Positions 9,353 through 18,797 of a stretch of 49,317 nucleotides of DNA are shown here, one piece after another (positions within the stretch are counted from its first letter, which is position 1; each line of letters starts with the position of its first letter). A program made the position numbers and the translations under genes. The DNA is from an uncultured Pelagibacteraceae bacterium. GTDB lineage: Bacteria > Pseudomonadota > Alphaproteobacteria > Pelagibacterales > Pelagibacteraceae. The notes under the pieces were generated by a model. The model had not been told where the DNA came from, ran no database searches, and was given only the letters and a program-made list of their open reading frames with translations. The DNA lies in contig CACKXX010000003.1 in NCBI GenBank assembly GCA_902604265.1, positions 1 through 49,317 of the forward strand, read 5' to 3'.

Positions 9353-10482
9353 TTATTATAAATTTTACCTAAATAATTTTCTAAAAAATTTTTATTTTTA
9401 GAAAAGTATTTTAAAAAAATATCCCTAAATAGTACATTTAATGGATTAGAAAGATGAAAAGCAAAATGATTGAATGAAGATCTGGAACTTATTTGCTTAG
9501 TCTTCAAAATTCTTGTTTTATAGTAATTTGAAGAATTATTTTTTAAGTTATTAAAAAGTTCATTTGCAGCTTCTATTGATTGTGATGCGCCTTGAGCGAA
9601 TGATGGAGGAAATGAATAAAATGCATCTCCAGTTAAAAAAATATTTTTTGATTCAGGTATTTGGATTTTTTTGCTTACAAAAATTGGAAAACATGTGGTT
9701 TCTTGAACTTTTTCAGTTAAATTTAAATTTGATCTTGAAGAAATCTGATTTAATAAATTCTTTATAAATGTATTTTCCTTAAACAAATTTATATTTGAGA
9801 TTTCTTCTTGAATTAATTCTTTTCTAATAATTGATATAAAGTTAAATTCTTTATTTTGATTAATAGGATAGATTACGAAGTGAAAATTTGGCCCTAAATA
9901 TAATGAAATATCAAAATTATTGAAGTTATGAATGTTTCCTCTTAAGGCAATTGAGTTAAAATATTTTGGAAGACCCTCTTCTTTAAATAAAATTTGTTTC
10001 GTTTTTGAATAAACTCCATCAGCTGCTACTAAATAATCGAATTCCTCACTTTTCTTATCTCTAAAGTATAATGATAATTTATCTTGATTTTTAATATCGA
10101 TAAGATCTGAATTAAAAATTATATTTTCTGAAGGAATATTTTTCAAAAGAAATTCAATAAGTTTTGATCTTTTTAATGTCGTGTATCTATTACTCTGATT
10201 ATTAAATTGAGATAAATCAATATCACAAATTTTTTCTGATTTTTTTGCATCAAAAAAATTTACTTTTTTTGGAAAGTAAACATCGTTTACATTCATTTTT
10301 TGAAAACCAATTTTATTTAATAAATTAACACTGTTTACAGACAATTGTATTCCATATCCATCAATTAGATCTAATGAGGTTTTTTTTTCAAAAATTTTAT
10401 AAGAATTGGATTTATCTTTTTCTAAAAGGTTTGCGAGAAACAAACCTGAAATTCCTGCTCCTATAATTGCAATTTTTTTCAT
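9349..10482 (-). CDS. FAD-dependent monooxygenase (UbiH / salicylate hydroxylase-like)
   Basis: N-terminal IAIIGAGISGLFLANLL Rossmann motif, DYLVAADGVYSKTK, FLTGDAFYSFPPSFAQGASQSIEAANEL. Confidence 0.85.
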   Translation of the reverse strand: MKKIAIIGAGISGLFLANLLEKDKSNSYKIFEKKTSLDLIDGYGIQLSVNSVNLLNKIGFQKMNVNDVYFPKKVNFFDAKKSEKICDIDLSQFNNQSNRYTTLKRSKLIEFLLKNIPSENIIFNSDLIDIKNQDKLSLYFRDKKSEEFDYLVAADGVYSKTKQILFKEEGLPKYFNSIALRGNIHNFNNFDISLYLGPNFHFVIYPINQNKEFNFISIIRKELIQEEISNINLFKENTFIKNLLNQISSRSNLNLTEKVQETTCFPIFVSKKIQIPESKNIFLTGDAFYSFPPSFAQGASQSIEAANELFNNLKNNSSNYYKTRILKTKQISSRSSFNHFAFHLSNPLNVLFRDIFLKYFSKNKNFLENYLGKIYNN

Positions 10483-11471
10483 TAATACTTTAATACTGAT
10501 TTAAAAATTTTTTTTGTGAAGGATGGCAAAATATGGTTTTTGATATTATCTTTATCTAAAAAGAAACTGTTACTTAAATATTTTTTTTTATTTTTTTTAT
10601 TTATTGTAATCTTCATATCCATATTAGACATTTTAATATTAATTCTTTTATTTAATGAGGATTTGAATTTTCTTTGATTAATTTCTCTCATTGGAAAAAT
10701 TAATAAATTTTTTAAAAAATTAAATTTATTATTTTTAATTAATAAAAATTTATTTTTATTTTTATAAATATCAGCCTCAAAATATTTTACTTTATTAAAT
10801 TTATTTTTTGATTTTATATCAAAATCTTTTTTTTTAAATGCTTTGCAATTTTTACTAATAGGACACTCATAACATACTGGATTTAATGGTTTACAAATTA
10901 AAGCACCAATTTCCATTATCGCTTGAGCATAATCGCTAGGTCTATTTGATTTTCCAAAAAAAGATTTTTTTTTATGCAAATTATCTTTGCTAATTTCTTT
11001 TTTTGTTTTTAAAAAGAAAACTCTTTTTAAAATTCTTTCAACATTTCCATCTAGAGGTATAAATTGTTTGTTAAATGCTATTGCCATAATAGCTGTTGAT
11101 GTGTAATCACCTATTCCTGGTAAAGATTTTAGTTGTTCAATATTATCAGGTAAATTTCCGTTAAATTCTTTTATTATTTTTTGGGCTGTTTTTTTTAAAT
11201 TTCTTGCTCGTGAATAGTATCCTAAACCTTCCCAGCATTTCATTAGCTTTCGATCATTTATTCTGGCAAGCGCACTCAGATTTGGAACTTTTTTTATAAA
11301 ATTATTAAAATAAGGAATCACAGTTTTAACTTGTGTTTGCTGGAGCATAATTTCGCTAACTAAAGTAAAATATTGTTTTTGCTTTTTTGTTAAATGTTTT
11401 CTCCAAGGTAAAATTCTCTTGTTATTATCATACCAATTCAGAATTTCTTTTGTTATACTTTGATTATTCAT
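10482..11471 (-). CDS. mutY: A/G-specific adenine glycosylase; start taken at ATG 11471 (track ORF extends to 11516)
   Basis: WYDNNKRILPWR, SEIMLQQTQVKTVIPYF, LPGIGDYTSTAIMAIAF, PLDGNVERIL, and an intact Fe-S loop CKPLNPVCYECPISKNC. Confidence 0.93.
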   Translation of the reverse strand: MNNQSITKEILNWYDNNKRILPWRKHLTKKQKQYFTLVSEIMLQQTQVKTVIPYFNNFIKKVPNLSALARINDRKLMKCWEGLGYYSRARNLKKTAQKIIKEFNGNLPDNIEQLKSLPGIGDYTSTAIMAIAFNKQFIPLDGNVERILKRVFFLKTKKEISKDNLHKKKSFFGKSNRPSDYAQAIMEIGALICKPLNPVCYECPISKNCKAFKKKDFDIKSKNKFNKVKYFEADIYKNKNKFLLIKNNKFNFLKNLLIFPMREINQRKFKSSLNKRINIKMSNMDMKITINKKNKKKYLSNSFFLDKDNIKNHILPSFTKKIFKSVLKY

Positions 11472-11954
11472 ATGGAATTTAAAAATAATACTAAGCATAG
11501 ATACAAGACCATTCAAGGATTAAGATCATTTAAAAATACTTTGCCAAAAAATGTTAAAAAGATAATTAGTAAAAAAGGTCATATTTATTCAGAAACTTTA
11601 GATAATTGGAGATATATTGTTGGCGAAGAACTGTTTAAAGTATGTTTCCCAAAATCATTTAGAAACTCAAATCGTTTTGGACAAAGCTATTTAAGTATAA
11701 TGGTAAAAAGAGGTCATGAGGTTGATATGGAGTATTCAAAAGGAACTATCTTAAAAAAGTTAAATAGTTATTTAGGCTATAACGCTGTAGAAAAATTGAA
11801 ATTTATTTCTTTTGAGGGTGAGGATATAAAAAAAAAAGAAAAAATTAGTAAAGATGCGACAAATAATGAGTATAAAAAAAAAATTTCTACAATTAAAAAT
11901 GATAAAATAAAAAAATCTTTAATAGAATTAAGTAAATATTTTAAAAAAAAATGA
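11472..11954 (+). CDS. DUF721 / DciA-like protein; start taken at ATG 11472
   Basis: About 160 aa, basic; WRYIVGEELFKVCFP...RSN, LSIMVKRGHEVDMEYSKGTILKKLNSYLGYNAVEKLKFI; DUF721-like layout next to mutY and a DsbA-like gene. Confidence 0.7.
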   Translation: MEFKNNTKHRYKTIQGLRSFKNTLPKNVKKIISKKGHIYSETLDNWRYIVGEELFKVCFPKSFRNSNRFGQSYLSIMVKRGHEVDMEYSKGTILKKLNSYLGYNAVEKLKFISFEGEDIKKKEKISKDATNNEYKKKISTIKNDKIKKSLIELSKYFKKK

Positions 11955-12532
11955 AAAAGACAATACTGCTATTTTTAACAATATTCTTTTATTTTGAAAC
12001 TATTTTTGCAGATGTAAAAATTAAGCCTTTGCTTGAAGGAAATGTTGAAGCTAAGATAAGTGTAATAGTTTATGAATCCTTAACATGTGGTCATTGTGCA
12101 AAATTTCATACTGAAACTTATCCAAAGCTCAAAAAAGATTTTATAGATACTGGTTTGGTTAAAATTGAATTTAGAAGCTTTCCACTAGATTTGGCTTCTT
12201 TAAATGCTTCAAAGATTGCACATTGTAAAAATGATGGAAAATCGGACCTCCTTCATTTTTTGTATGAAAATCAAAAAAAATGGGTTCAAGGAGAAACTGT
12301 AGAAGATCTAAATAAACATTTGAAAGATCTTACAATAAAATATGAAAATGGATTGGATTTTGAAGGCTGTTTAAATGATAAAGATATTGAAGATCACATA
12401 TTAAATGATCGAATCAGTGGATCAAAAAAATTCAATATACAAGCAACCCCTACTCTAATAATTAATGATAAAAAGTTCGATAATCCTAATAACTATAAAA
12501 AATTAAAAAAAACTTTAGAAAAACTGATATAA
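11951..12532 (+). CDS. DsbA-family thiol:disulfide oxidoreductase (periplasmic)
   Basis: Signal peptide, VYESLTCGHCAKFHTETYPKLKKDFIDTG (CGHC active site), cis-Pro region QATPTLIIN. Confidence 0.9.
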   Translation: MKKTILLFLTIFFYFETIFADVKIKPLLEGNVEAKISVIVYESLTCGHCAKFHTETYPKLKKDFIDTGLVKIEFRSFPLDLASLNASKIAHCKNDGKSDLLHFLYENQKKWVQGETVEDLNKHLKDLTIKYENGLDFEGCLNDKDIEDHILNDRISGSKKFNIQATPTLIINDKKFDNPNNYKKLKKTLEKLI

Positions 12533-12539
12533 TTAGTGA

Positions 12540-14936
12540 ATGGAGTTTAAAAAAATCCAACTTAATGGGTTTAAATCTTTTGCTGAAAAGACAGATTTCT
12601 TAATTGAAGATGGTTTAACGGGAATAGTTGGCCCAAATGGTTGCGGAAAATCAAATATAGTTGAATCTCTCAGGTGGTGTATGGGAGAGACTTCTGCAAA
12701 AAGTATGAGAGGATCCGGAATGGAAGATGTGATTTTTTCTGGTACATCAAATAAACCATCAAAAAATATTGCTGAAGTTTCAATATCTCTTTCAAATGAA
12801 AATAAAGATGGTCCTTTTCAATATAAAGAATTAGATGAAATTCAAATAAGAAGAAAGATAGAAAAAGATAAAGGTTCAAAATTTTATATTAATCATAAAG
12901 AAGTAAGGGCTAAAGATGCGCAAATGTTTTTTGCAGACTTGTCAACCGGAGCTCATTCTCCTTCTATAATTAGTCAAGGAAGAATTGGTGCATTAGTTAC
13001 TGCTAAGCCAGTTGATCGAAGAGCTATACTCGAAGAAGCAGCAGGAATTTCAGGGCTTCATGCTCGTAGACATGAAGCAGAATTAAGATTAGGTGCAGCT
13101 GAAAATAATTTAAAAAGAGCAGATGAACTTAGAAGACAACAAGAAAAGCAGCTTGTTGGATTACAAAAACAAGCAGAAGAAGCTGCAAAATATAAATTAG
13201 TATCTGAAGAAATTAAAAAAATTGAAGCAGGTCTTTATTATTTGAGACTAAGAGACATTGAAAATGAAATTAATCTTGAAGATCAAATAAATAATGATGC
13301 CGAAAGTGAAGTTAAAAAATTTAATGATAAAATTGAAGAATTGGAAAAAGAGATTTATTCAGAAACTGAAAAAGTAAATCCAGTAAGAGATAAAAATATT
13401 GAGAATATTTCCAAAATTCAAAGGCTTAATTTAGAGTTAAAAAGTTTGGATGAAGAAAATGAAAGAATAACAGAAGAAATAGCTGTCATAAAATCTTCTC
13501 TTAAAACAATTGATGAGGATATTGATAGAGAAAAAAGTATTATAATTGATGCAAATTCAAACGAAAAAAGACTTAAAGAAGAAAAACACGAGTTAATTGA
13601 AATAGACTCAAAATACTATGATACTGAAAAAAAATCCAATGAAGACTTAGATGCTGCAAAAAAAAAGTTAAATCATGAAATAGATAAAGTTAAAGAAATG
13701 ATAAGTGCTAAAAAAAATGATGAAGCAATAAGCTTTCTTGAAAATTGTAAAATAATCATAGAAGAATATGCAAATTTTTACAGTAAAAACCAAAATATCA
13801 AAAGAGATTCTATTAAAAGAAATGAAAGAATAAAAATTATAGAAAAAGAAATAGAAAGCTGGAAAAATCTTTTAATTAATTCTGAAAAAATGATAAATGA
13901 GCTCAATGAGAGAAAACAAAAATTAATAAAAAAATTTGAAGAGCTAGAAAAACAACCACAATCCCAAGCAGAAAAAAAAGGACAGATTTCAGAAAGTTTA
14001 AGATTGGCGGAAAAAGAAAAACTAGAAAATGAAGAAATTATAGAAAAAACAGATATTAAAATTTCTAATTTAAACTCTGAATTAAATAAAACAAAAGAAG
14101 ATACAATTCAAATAAGAGAAAGAAAAGCAAGCTCAGGTGCAACAATAGAAGGTCTTAAAAAAAGAAAAAATGATTTATTGGACAGAGTAGAAACTGAATT
14201 AGGATTAGATGAAAATAATATTTTAGAATTTTCTAATCTAGAAAAAAATGAAGAATTTCCTGATGCAGTTACTCAAGAAGAATTATTGGATGAAAAAAAA
14301 AGAATAAGAGAAAAATTAGGCTCTGTGAATTTGAGAGCTGATGAAGAAACAGAAAAATATGAAAGTGAAATTAAAAAAATGGAACAAGATAGACAAGACC
14401 TCGTAACAGCAATAATCAAATTAAAAGAAAGTATAAATGAACTAAATCAAAAAGGTAGAGAAAGACTTTTGGAAGCTTTTGAAAAAGTTAATAGAAAATT
14501 TAATGAAGTTTATACAAAACTTTTTAATGGAGGTAACGCAAAGCTTGAACTAGTAGATTCAGAAGATCCACTTGATGCTGGCTTGGAACTTTTAGTAAGT
14601 CCACCAGGAAAAAGACTGCAGTCAATTACTTTGTTGTCCGGAGGTGAGCAGGCTCTTACGGCATTATCTTTAATATTTGCAGTATTTTTAAGTAATCCGT
14701 CTCCTATATGTGTTCTTGATGAAGTTGATGCGCCGCTTGATGATGCAAACGTAACAAGGTTTTGCAATCTTCTTAATGAATTAACAAAAATTACAAGTAC
14801 AAAATTTATAATAGTAACTCATCATGCCTTAACAATGTCAAAAATGGATAGACTTTATGGTATAACGATGCCAGAAAAAGGAGTTAGCCAGCTTGTTGCA
14901 GTTGACTTGCAAAAAGCTGAAAGTATGGTCGCTTAG
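12540..14936 (+). CDS. smc: Short SMC-family chromosome segregation ATPase (798 aa)
   Basis: Walker A GPNGCGKSNIVESLRWCMGE, GLHARRHEAELRLGAAENNL, C-terminal signature TLLSGGEQALTALSLIFA and Walker B ICVLDEVDAPLDDANV; FIIVTHHALTMSKMDRLYGITMPEKGVSQLVAV. Confidence 0.93.
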   Translation: MEFKKIQLNGFKSFAEKTDFLIEDGLTGIVGPNGCGKSNIVESLRWCMGETSAKSMRGSGMEDVIFSGTSNKPSKNIAEVSISLSNENKDGPFQYKELDEIQIRRKIEKDKGSKFYINHKEVRAKDAQMFFADLSTGAHSPSIISQGRIGALVTAKPVDRRAILEEAAGISGLHARRHEAELRLGAAENNLKRADELRRQQEKQLVGLQKQAEEAAKYKLVSEEIKKIEAGLYYLRLRDIENEINLEDQINNDAESEVKKFNDKIEELEKEIYSETEKVNPVRDKNIENISKIQRLNLELKSLDEENERITEEIAVIKSSLKTIDEDIDREKSIIIDANSNEKRLKEEKHELIEIDSKYYDTEKKSNEDLDAAKKKLNHEIDKVKEMISAKKNDEAISFLENCKIIIEEYANFYSKNQNIKRDSIKRNERIKIIEKEIESWKNLLINSEKMINELNERKQKLIKKFEELEKQPQSQAEKKGQISESLRLAEKEKLENEEIIEKTDIKISNLNSELNKTKEDTIQIRERKASSGATIEGLKKRKNDLLDRVETELGLDENNILEFSNLEKNEEFPDAVTQEELLDEKKRIREKLGSVNLRADEETEKYESEIKKMEQDRQDLVTAIIKLKESINELNQKGRERLLEAFEKVNRKFNEVYTKLFNGGNAKLELVDSEDPLDAGLELLVSPPGKRLQSITLLSGGEQALTALSLIFAVFLSNPSPICVLDEVDAPLDDANVTRFCNLLNELTKITSTKFIIVTHHALTMSKMDRLYGITMPEKGVSQLVAVDLQKAESMVA

Positions 14937-15212
14937 ATGACTAAAGACACATTCAAGACTCGCCTAGAAATTGCAAAAAAGAAGATAAATAAAAACAAAA
15001 ATAATCAAAATAACCAGAAAACTTCAAACTTTGGTGAAGCTTTTAAATTAAGCACAGAGCTTGTGGCTGCAGTAGCAGTTGGGACAATTATTGGGTTTAT
15101 TTTGGACAATTGGTTTGGTACTAAACCTTGGTTAATTTTAATATTTTTTTTTATTGGTGTAATTGCTGGAATATTGAATGTAATTAGATCAGCAAAAAAT
15201 ATGCAAAAGTAA
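14937..15212 (+). CDS. atpI: ATP synthase protein I
   Basis: 91 aa, two TM segments, FGEAFKLSTELVAAVAVGTIIGFILDNWFGTKPWLILIFFFIGVIAGILNV; directly upstream of atpB. Confidence 0.88.
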   Translation: MTKDTFKTRLEIAKKKINKNKNNQNNQKTSNFGEAFKLSTELVAAVAVGTIIGFILDNWFGTKPWLILIFFFIGVIAGILNVIRSAKNMQK

Positions 15213-15228
15213 TTTATTAGAGAATAAA

Positions 15229-15963
15229 ATGGCATCAAATCCAATGTACCAATTCAACGTGTATAGAATTGGTCCTGAAATAAAATTAGGTGAAGTTGAT
15301 TTATCTTTTACAAACGCAAGTTTATTTATGGTAATTAGCTCCCTAGCAGTATTAATCATATTTAATTTGGGATCAAAAAAAAATTCATTAATACCAAATA
15401 AAATTCAACTACTCGCTGAATTAAGTTATACTTTTGTGTCAAAAATGATAAACGATACGGCTGGCTCAAAAGCTAAACCTTATTTTTCATTCATATTTTC
15501 ATTGTTCATGTTTGTATTATTTTGCAACATGTTTGGAATGATTCCTTATGCATTTACAGTAACTAGTCATATTATTGTTACTTTTGTTTTAGCGGCATTT
15601 ATTTTTTTTGGAGTTACCATAATTGGTTTTATTAAACATGGATTTGGGTACTTAAAACTTTTTGTACCAAGTGGAGTACCTGTTGTTCTTTTGCCATTGA
15701 TTGTAGTAATTGAAGTTATTTCTTATTTAAGTAGACCAGTAAGTTTATCAGTTAGATTATTTGCTAATATGATGGCGGGTCATACTATGATGAAAGTATT
15801 CGGAGGTTTTGTGATAAGCCTTGGAATAGTCGGCGGATGGTTGCCGCTTGGCTTTTCGGTAGCTTTAACAGGTTTGGAGATATTAGTTGCTTTTCTTCAA
15901 GCTTATGTTTTTGCAATATTAACCTGTATCTATTTAAATGATGCATTAAATTTACACCATTAA
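15229..15963 (+). CDS. atpB: F0F1 ATP synthase subunit a
   Basis: FCNMFGMIPYAFTVTSHIIVT, ISYLSRPVSLSVRLFANMMAGHTMMKVFGGF, LEILVAFLQAYVFAILTCIYLNDAL. Confidence 0.97.
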   Translation: MASNPMYQFNVYRIGPEIKLGEVDLSFTNASLFMVISSLAVLIIFNLGSKKNSLIPNKIQLLAELSYTFVSKMINDTAGSKAKPYFSFIFSLFMFVLFCNMFGMIPYAFTVTSHIIVTFVLAAFIFFGVTIIGFIKHGFGYLKLFVPSGVPVVLLPLIVVIEVISYLSRPVSLSVRLFANMMAGHTMMKVFGGFVISLGIVGGWLPLGFSVALTGLEILVAFLQAYVFAILTCIYLNDALNLHH

Positions 15964-15971
15964 CAATTTAT

Positions 15972-15977
15972 AGGAGG
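15972..15977 (+). promoter_or_regulatory. Strong Shine-Dalgarno sequence AGGAGG for atpE
   Basis: taggaggatataATG, 5 nt spacing to ATG 15983. Confidence 0.8.
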
Positions 15978-15982
15978 ATATA

Positions 15983-16210
15983 ATGGAACTAGAAGCAGCA
16001 AAGATGATCGGAGCAGGACTTGCAGCGATAGCGTTAGCAGGTGCTGGAGTAGGAATTGGTATTATATTTGGTAATTACCTTTCTGGAGCAATGAGAAATC
16101 CATCAGCAGCTCAAAAACAATTTCCAAACTTATTATTAGGTTTTGCATTAGCAGAAGCTACTGGTTTATTTGGTTTAGTTGTTGCGTTGATAATTTTATT
16201 TGCATTTTAA
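15983..16210 (+). CDS. atpE: F0F1 ATP synthase subunit c
   Basis: 75 aa hairpin protein: GAGLAAIALAGAGVGIGIIFGNYLSGAMRNPSAAQ...FALAEATGLFGLVVALIILFAF. Confidence 0.97.
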   Translation: MELEAAKMIGAGLAAIALAGAGVGIGIIFGNYLSGAMRNPSAAQKQFPNLLLGFALAEATGLFGLVVALIILFAF

Positions 16211-16213
16211 TTA

Positions 16214-16783
16214 ATGTTTGTAAGATTTTCTCAAATAATTTTAATTTGCTTTCTTATATTTTCTAACGCAGAAAGTGCTGAAAGTGGAGGGATGCCACAA
16301 CTTAATCCTGAGTTTTGGTTTTCACAGATCTTTTGGTTAATAATTACATTTGGAATAATGTTTATATTATTATCAAAATTTATTTTACCTAAAATAAGTG
16401 AAAACCTTGAATCAAGAAAGGCAGAGATACTTGAAAATATAGAAGCAGCGGAAAAGCAAAGAGAAGAGAGTGATAAAAAACTAAAAGAATATGAGAAAAT
16501 AATTCTTGAAACTAAAATCGAAGCAAAAAATTATTTCAATAAAGCTAGAGAAAAAATATTGAAAGATGTTGATAAAAAGAGAGAAAATTTAGAAAAAGAG
16601 ATTAATGATGAAATAAGTAATGTGGAGAAAGAAATTTTAGATTTAAAAAACAAATCTCCAGAGAAAATTAGAAAAATTGCAATAGAAACATCGTCTGATT
16701 TAATTAAACAATTAATAGGAGTTGAAGTAAATAATAGTAGCATTTCTGCAATAGTTGAGGATGTTTCAAGAAAGACCAATTAA
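16214..16783 (+). CDS. F0F1 ATP synthase subunit b'
   Basis: Signal/TM N-terminus, MPQLNPEFWFSQIFWLIITFGIMFILLSKFILPKI then long charged coiled coil. Confidence 0.9.
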   Translation: MFVRFSQIILICFLIFSNAESAESGGMPQLNPEFWFSQIFWLIITFGIMFILLSKFILPKISENLESRKAEILENIEAAEKQREESDKKLKEYEKIILETKIEAKNYFNKAREKILKDVDKKRENLEKEINDEISNVEKEILDLKNKSPEKIRKIAIETSSDLIKQLIGVEVNNSSISAIVEDVSRKTN

Positions 16784-16786
16784 TTT

Positions 16787-17284
16787 ATGACTATAGATGC
16801 AACATTTTGGGTAGCTATTTCTTTTGTCCTTTTTATTGGGTTATTGGTTTACTTTAAAATCCCACAAAAAGTAAACGAAATGCTAAATCAATTAATTGTA
16901 AACATAAAAAATGAAATTGATGAAAGTGAAAAACTTAGAAACGAAGCTAAAAATCTTTTAGATAAATCTCAAAAAAAACTTGATAGCGCTAATAGTGAAG
17001 CTTTAAAAATAACTGATCAAGCTAAAAAAGATAGTGAAAATTTAGTGATCGAAATAAATGAAAAATTTCATAAGTCAGCCGAAATTAAAAAAAAATTAGC
17101 TGAAGTAAAAATTAGTCAAATGAAAGAAACTGCTTTAAAAGAAATTAAAGACACATCAATAAAAATAGCCGTAGATTCAGTTAAAAAAATAATTTCTACT
17201 TCAGTAGATAAAAACAAATTGGATACAATTTTTGAAAAAGATCTTGAAAAAGCAAAAGTTGAATTAAAAAAAATTAATTCATAG
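16787..17284 (+). CDS. atpF: F0F1 ATP synthase subunit b
   Basis: N-terminal TM (ATFWVAISFVLFIGLLVYFKIPQKVNEMLN) and coiled-coil stalk; follows b'. Confidence 0.92.
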   Translation: MTIDATFWVAISFVLFIGLLVYFKIPQKVNEMLNQLIVNIKNEIDESEKLRNEAKNLLDKSQKKLDSANSEALKITDQAKKDSENLVIEINEKFHKSAEIKKKLAEVKISQMKETALKEIKDTSIKIAVDSVKKIISTSVDKNKLDTIFEKDLEKAKVELKKINS

Positions 17285-17336
17285 TAGTTCGAAGAAATAT
17301 CTTACTTTATTATAAAAAAAAATATAAATTATTTAT

Positions 17337-18797
17337 ATGAATTCAATTGTTATTGGGTCTGGATTTGGTGGGATAGCGGCTGCTTTAAGATTAAGAGCAA
17401 AAAATCATAAAGTTACATTAATTGAAAAACAACCAGATCTTGGTGGAAGGGCAAGAGTTTTTAGCAGAAATGGATTTACCTTTGATGGTGGTCCAACAGT
17501 AATAACAGCTCCTTACTTAATAAATGAGCTATTTGAATTATTCAAAAAAAATCCAAAAAATTATATTGAGCTATCTCCACTGAAAATTTGGTATCAGTTT
17601 ATTTTTGAAGATAAATCTAAATTTAATTACTCAGGCGATGAAATTGAGATGAAAAAACAAATTGAAAAAATAAGCAAAGAGGATATTGAAGGTTATGAAA
17701 AATTAGTTAATTTCACAAAAAAAATTTTTGACAAAGGCTTTACAGAACTTGCAGATGTTCCATTTGATAAGCCTTTTGTAATGATGCAGCAATTACCAGC
17801 GTTACTAAAACTTAAAAGTTATAAGTCAGTTTATTCTTTAGTTTCATCTTATATAAAAAATGAAAAATTAAGAAGAATACTAAGTATGCATCCTTTATTA
17901 GTTGGTGGAAACCCTTTTACCACAACTTCAATTTATGGATTAATTTTATACTTAGAAAAAAAATGGGGAATTCATTATTCAATGGGTGGCACAGGAAATA
18001 TTATTAAAGGTTTTGAAAAATTAATGAATGAAGTTGGAATTGAAATAATAAAAGGCCGTGAAGTAACTAAAATTATTTCAGATAAAAATAAAATAACTGG
18101 TATTCGGCTAGATAACCAAACCAACATTAGTGCAAATAATGTAATTTGTAATGCAGATCCACCTGCCGTTTATGAAAAAATGTTGAATGGAAATACAAAT
18201 AAAGCATTCTTGTTTAATTGGAAAAAAAATAGAATGGAATATTCAATGGGATTGTTTGTTTATTATTTTGGAACCAAAAAAACTTATGATGGAGTAGAAC
18301 ATCATACAATAAAATTTGGTAACAAATATAAAGAGCATCTTGTTGATATATTTGATAATAAAAAATTAAATAATGATATAAGTTATTATCTTCATAGACC
18401 TTCTGCTACTGATAGATCTATGGCTCCTCAAGGGCAGGATTGTTTTTATGTTCTGGTTCCTGTTCCAAATAATCAGTCAAAAATTGATTGGACTATTGAG
18501 GGTGAAAAAATGAAGAGTTTAGTAATTCGTAAAATGGAAAGTGATTTAATGCCAAATCTTAAAGAAAATATTATTGAAGATTTTTATTTAACACCAGATT
18601 ACTTCGAAAAAGAACTTAATACTAAATATGGTTCTGGTTTTTCAATACAACCAAAATTTTCACAATCGGCTTATTTTAGATTTCATAATAAATCTGAAAT
18701 TTACGATGGCCTATATTTTGTTGGAGCTGGAACTCATCCAGGAGCAGGAATTCCTGGTGTTTTATCGTCGGCTAAAGTATTGGACAAAATAATTTAA
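17337..18797 (+). CDS. crtI: Phytoene desaturase
   Basis: IVIGSGFGGIAAALRLRAKNHKVTLIEKQPDLGGRARVF, GFTFDGGPTVITAP, LYFVGAGTHPGAGIPGVLSSAKVL. Confidence 0.97.
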   Translation: MNSIVIGSGFGGIAAALRLRAKNHKVTLIEKQPDLGGRARVFSRNGFTFDGGPTVITAPYLINELFELFKKNPKNYIELSPLKIWYQFIFEDKSKFNYSGDEIEMKKQIEKISKEDIEGYEKLVNFTKKIFDKGFTELADVPFDKPFVMMQQLPALLKLKSYKSVYSLVSSYIKNEKLRRILSMHPLLVGGNPFTTTSIYGLILYLEKKWGIHYSMGGTGNIIKGFEKLMNEVGIEIIKGREVTKIISDKNKITGIRLDNQTNISANNVICNADPPAVYEKMLNGNTNKAFLFNWKKNRMEYSMGLFVYYFGTKKTYDGVEHHTIKFGNKYKEHLVDIFDNKKLNNDISYYLHRPSATDRSMAPQGQDCFYVLVPVPNNQSKIDWTIEGEKMKSLVIRKMESDLMPNLKENIIEDFYLTPDYFEKELNTKYGSGFSIQPKFSQSAYFRFHNKSEIYDGLYFVGAGTHPGAGIPGVLSSAKVLDKII

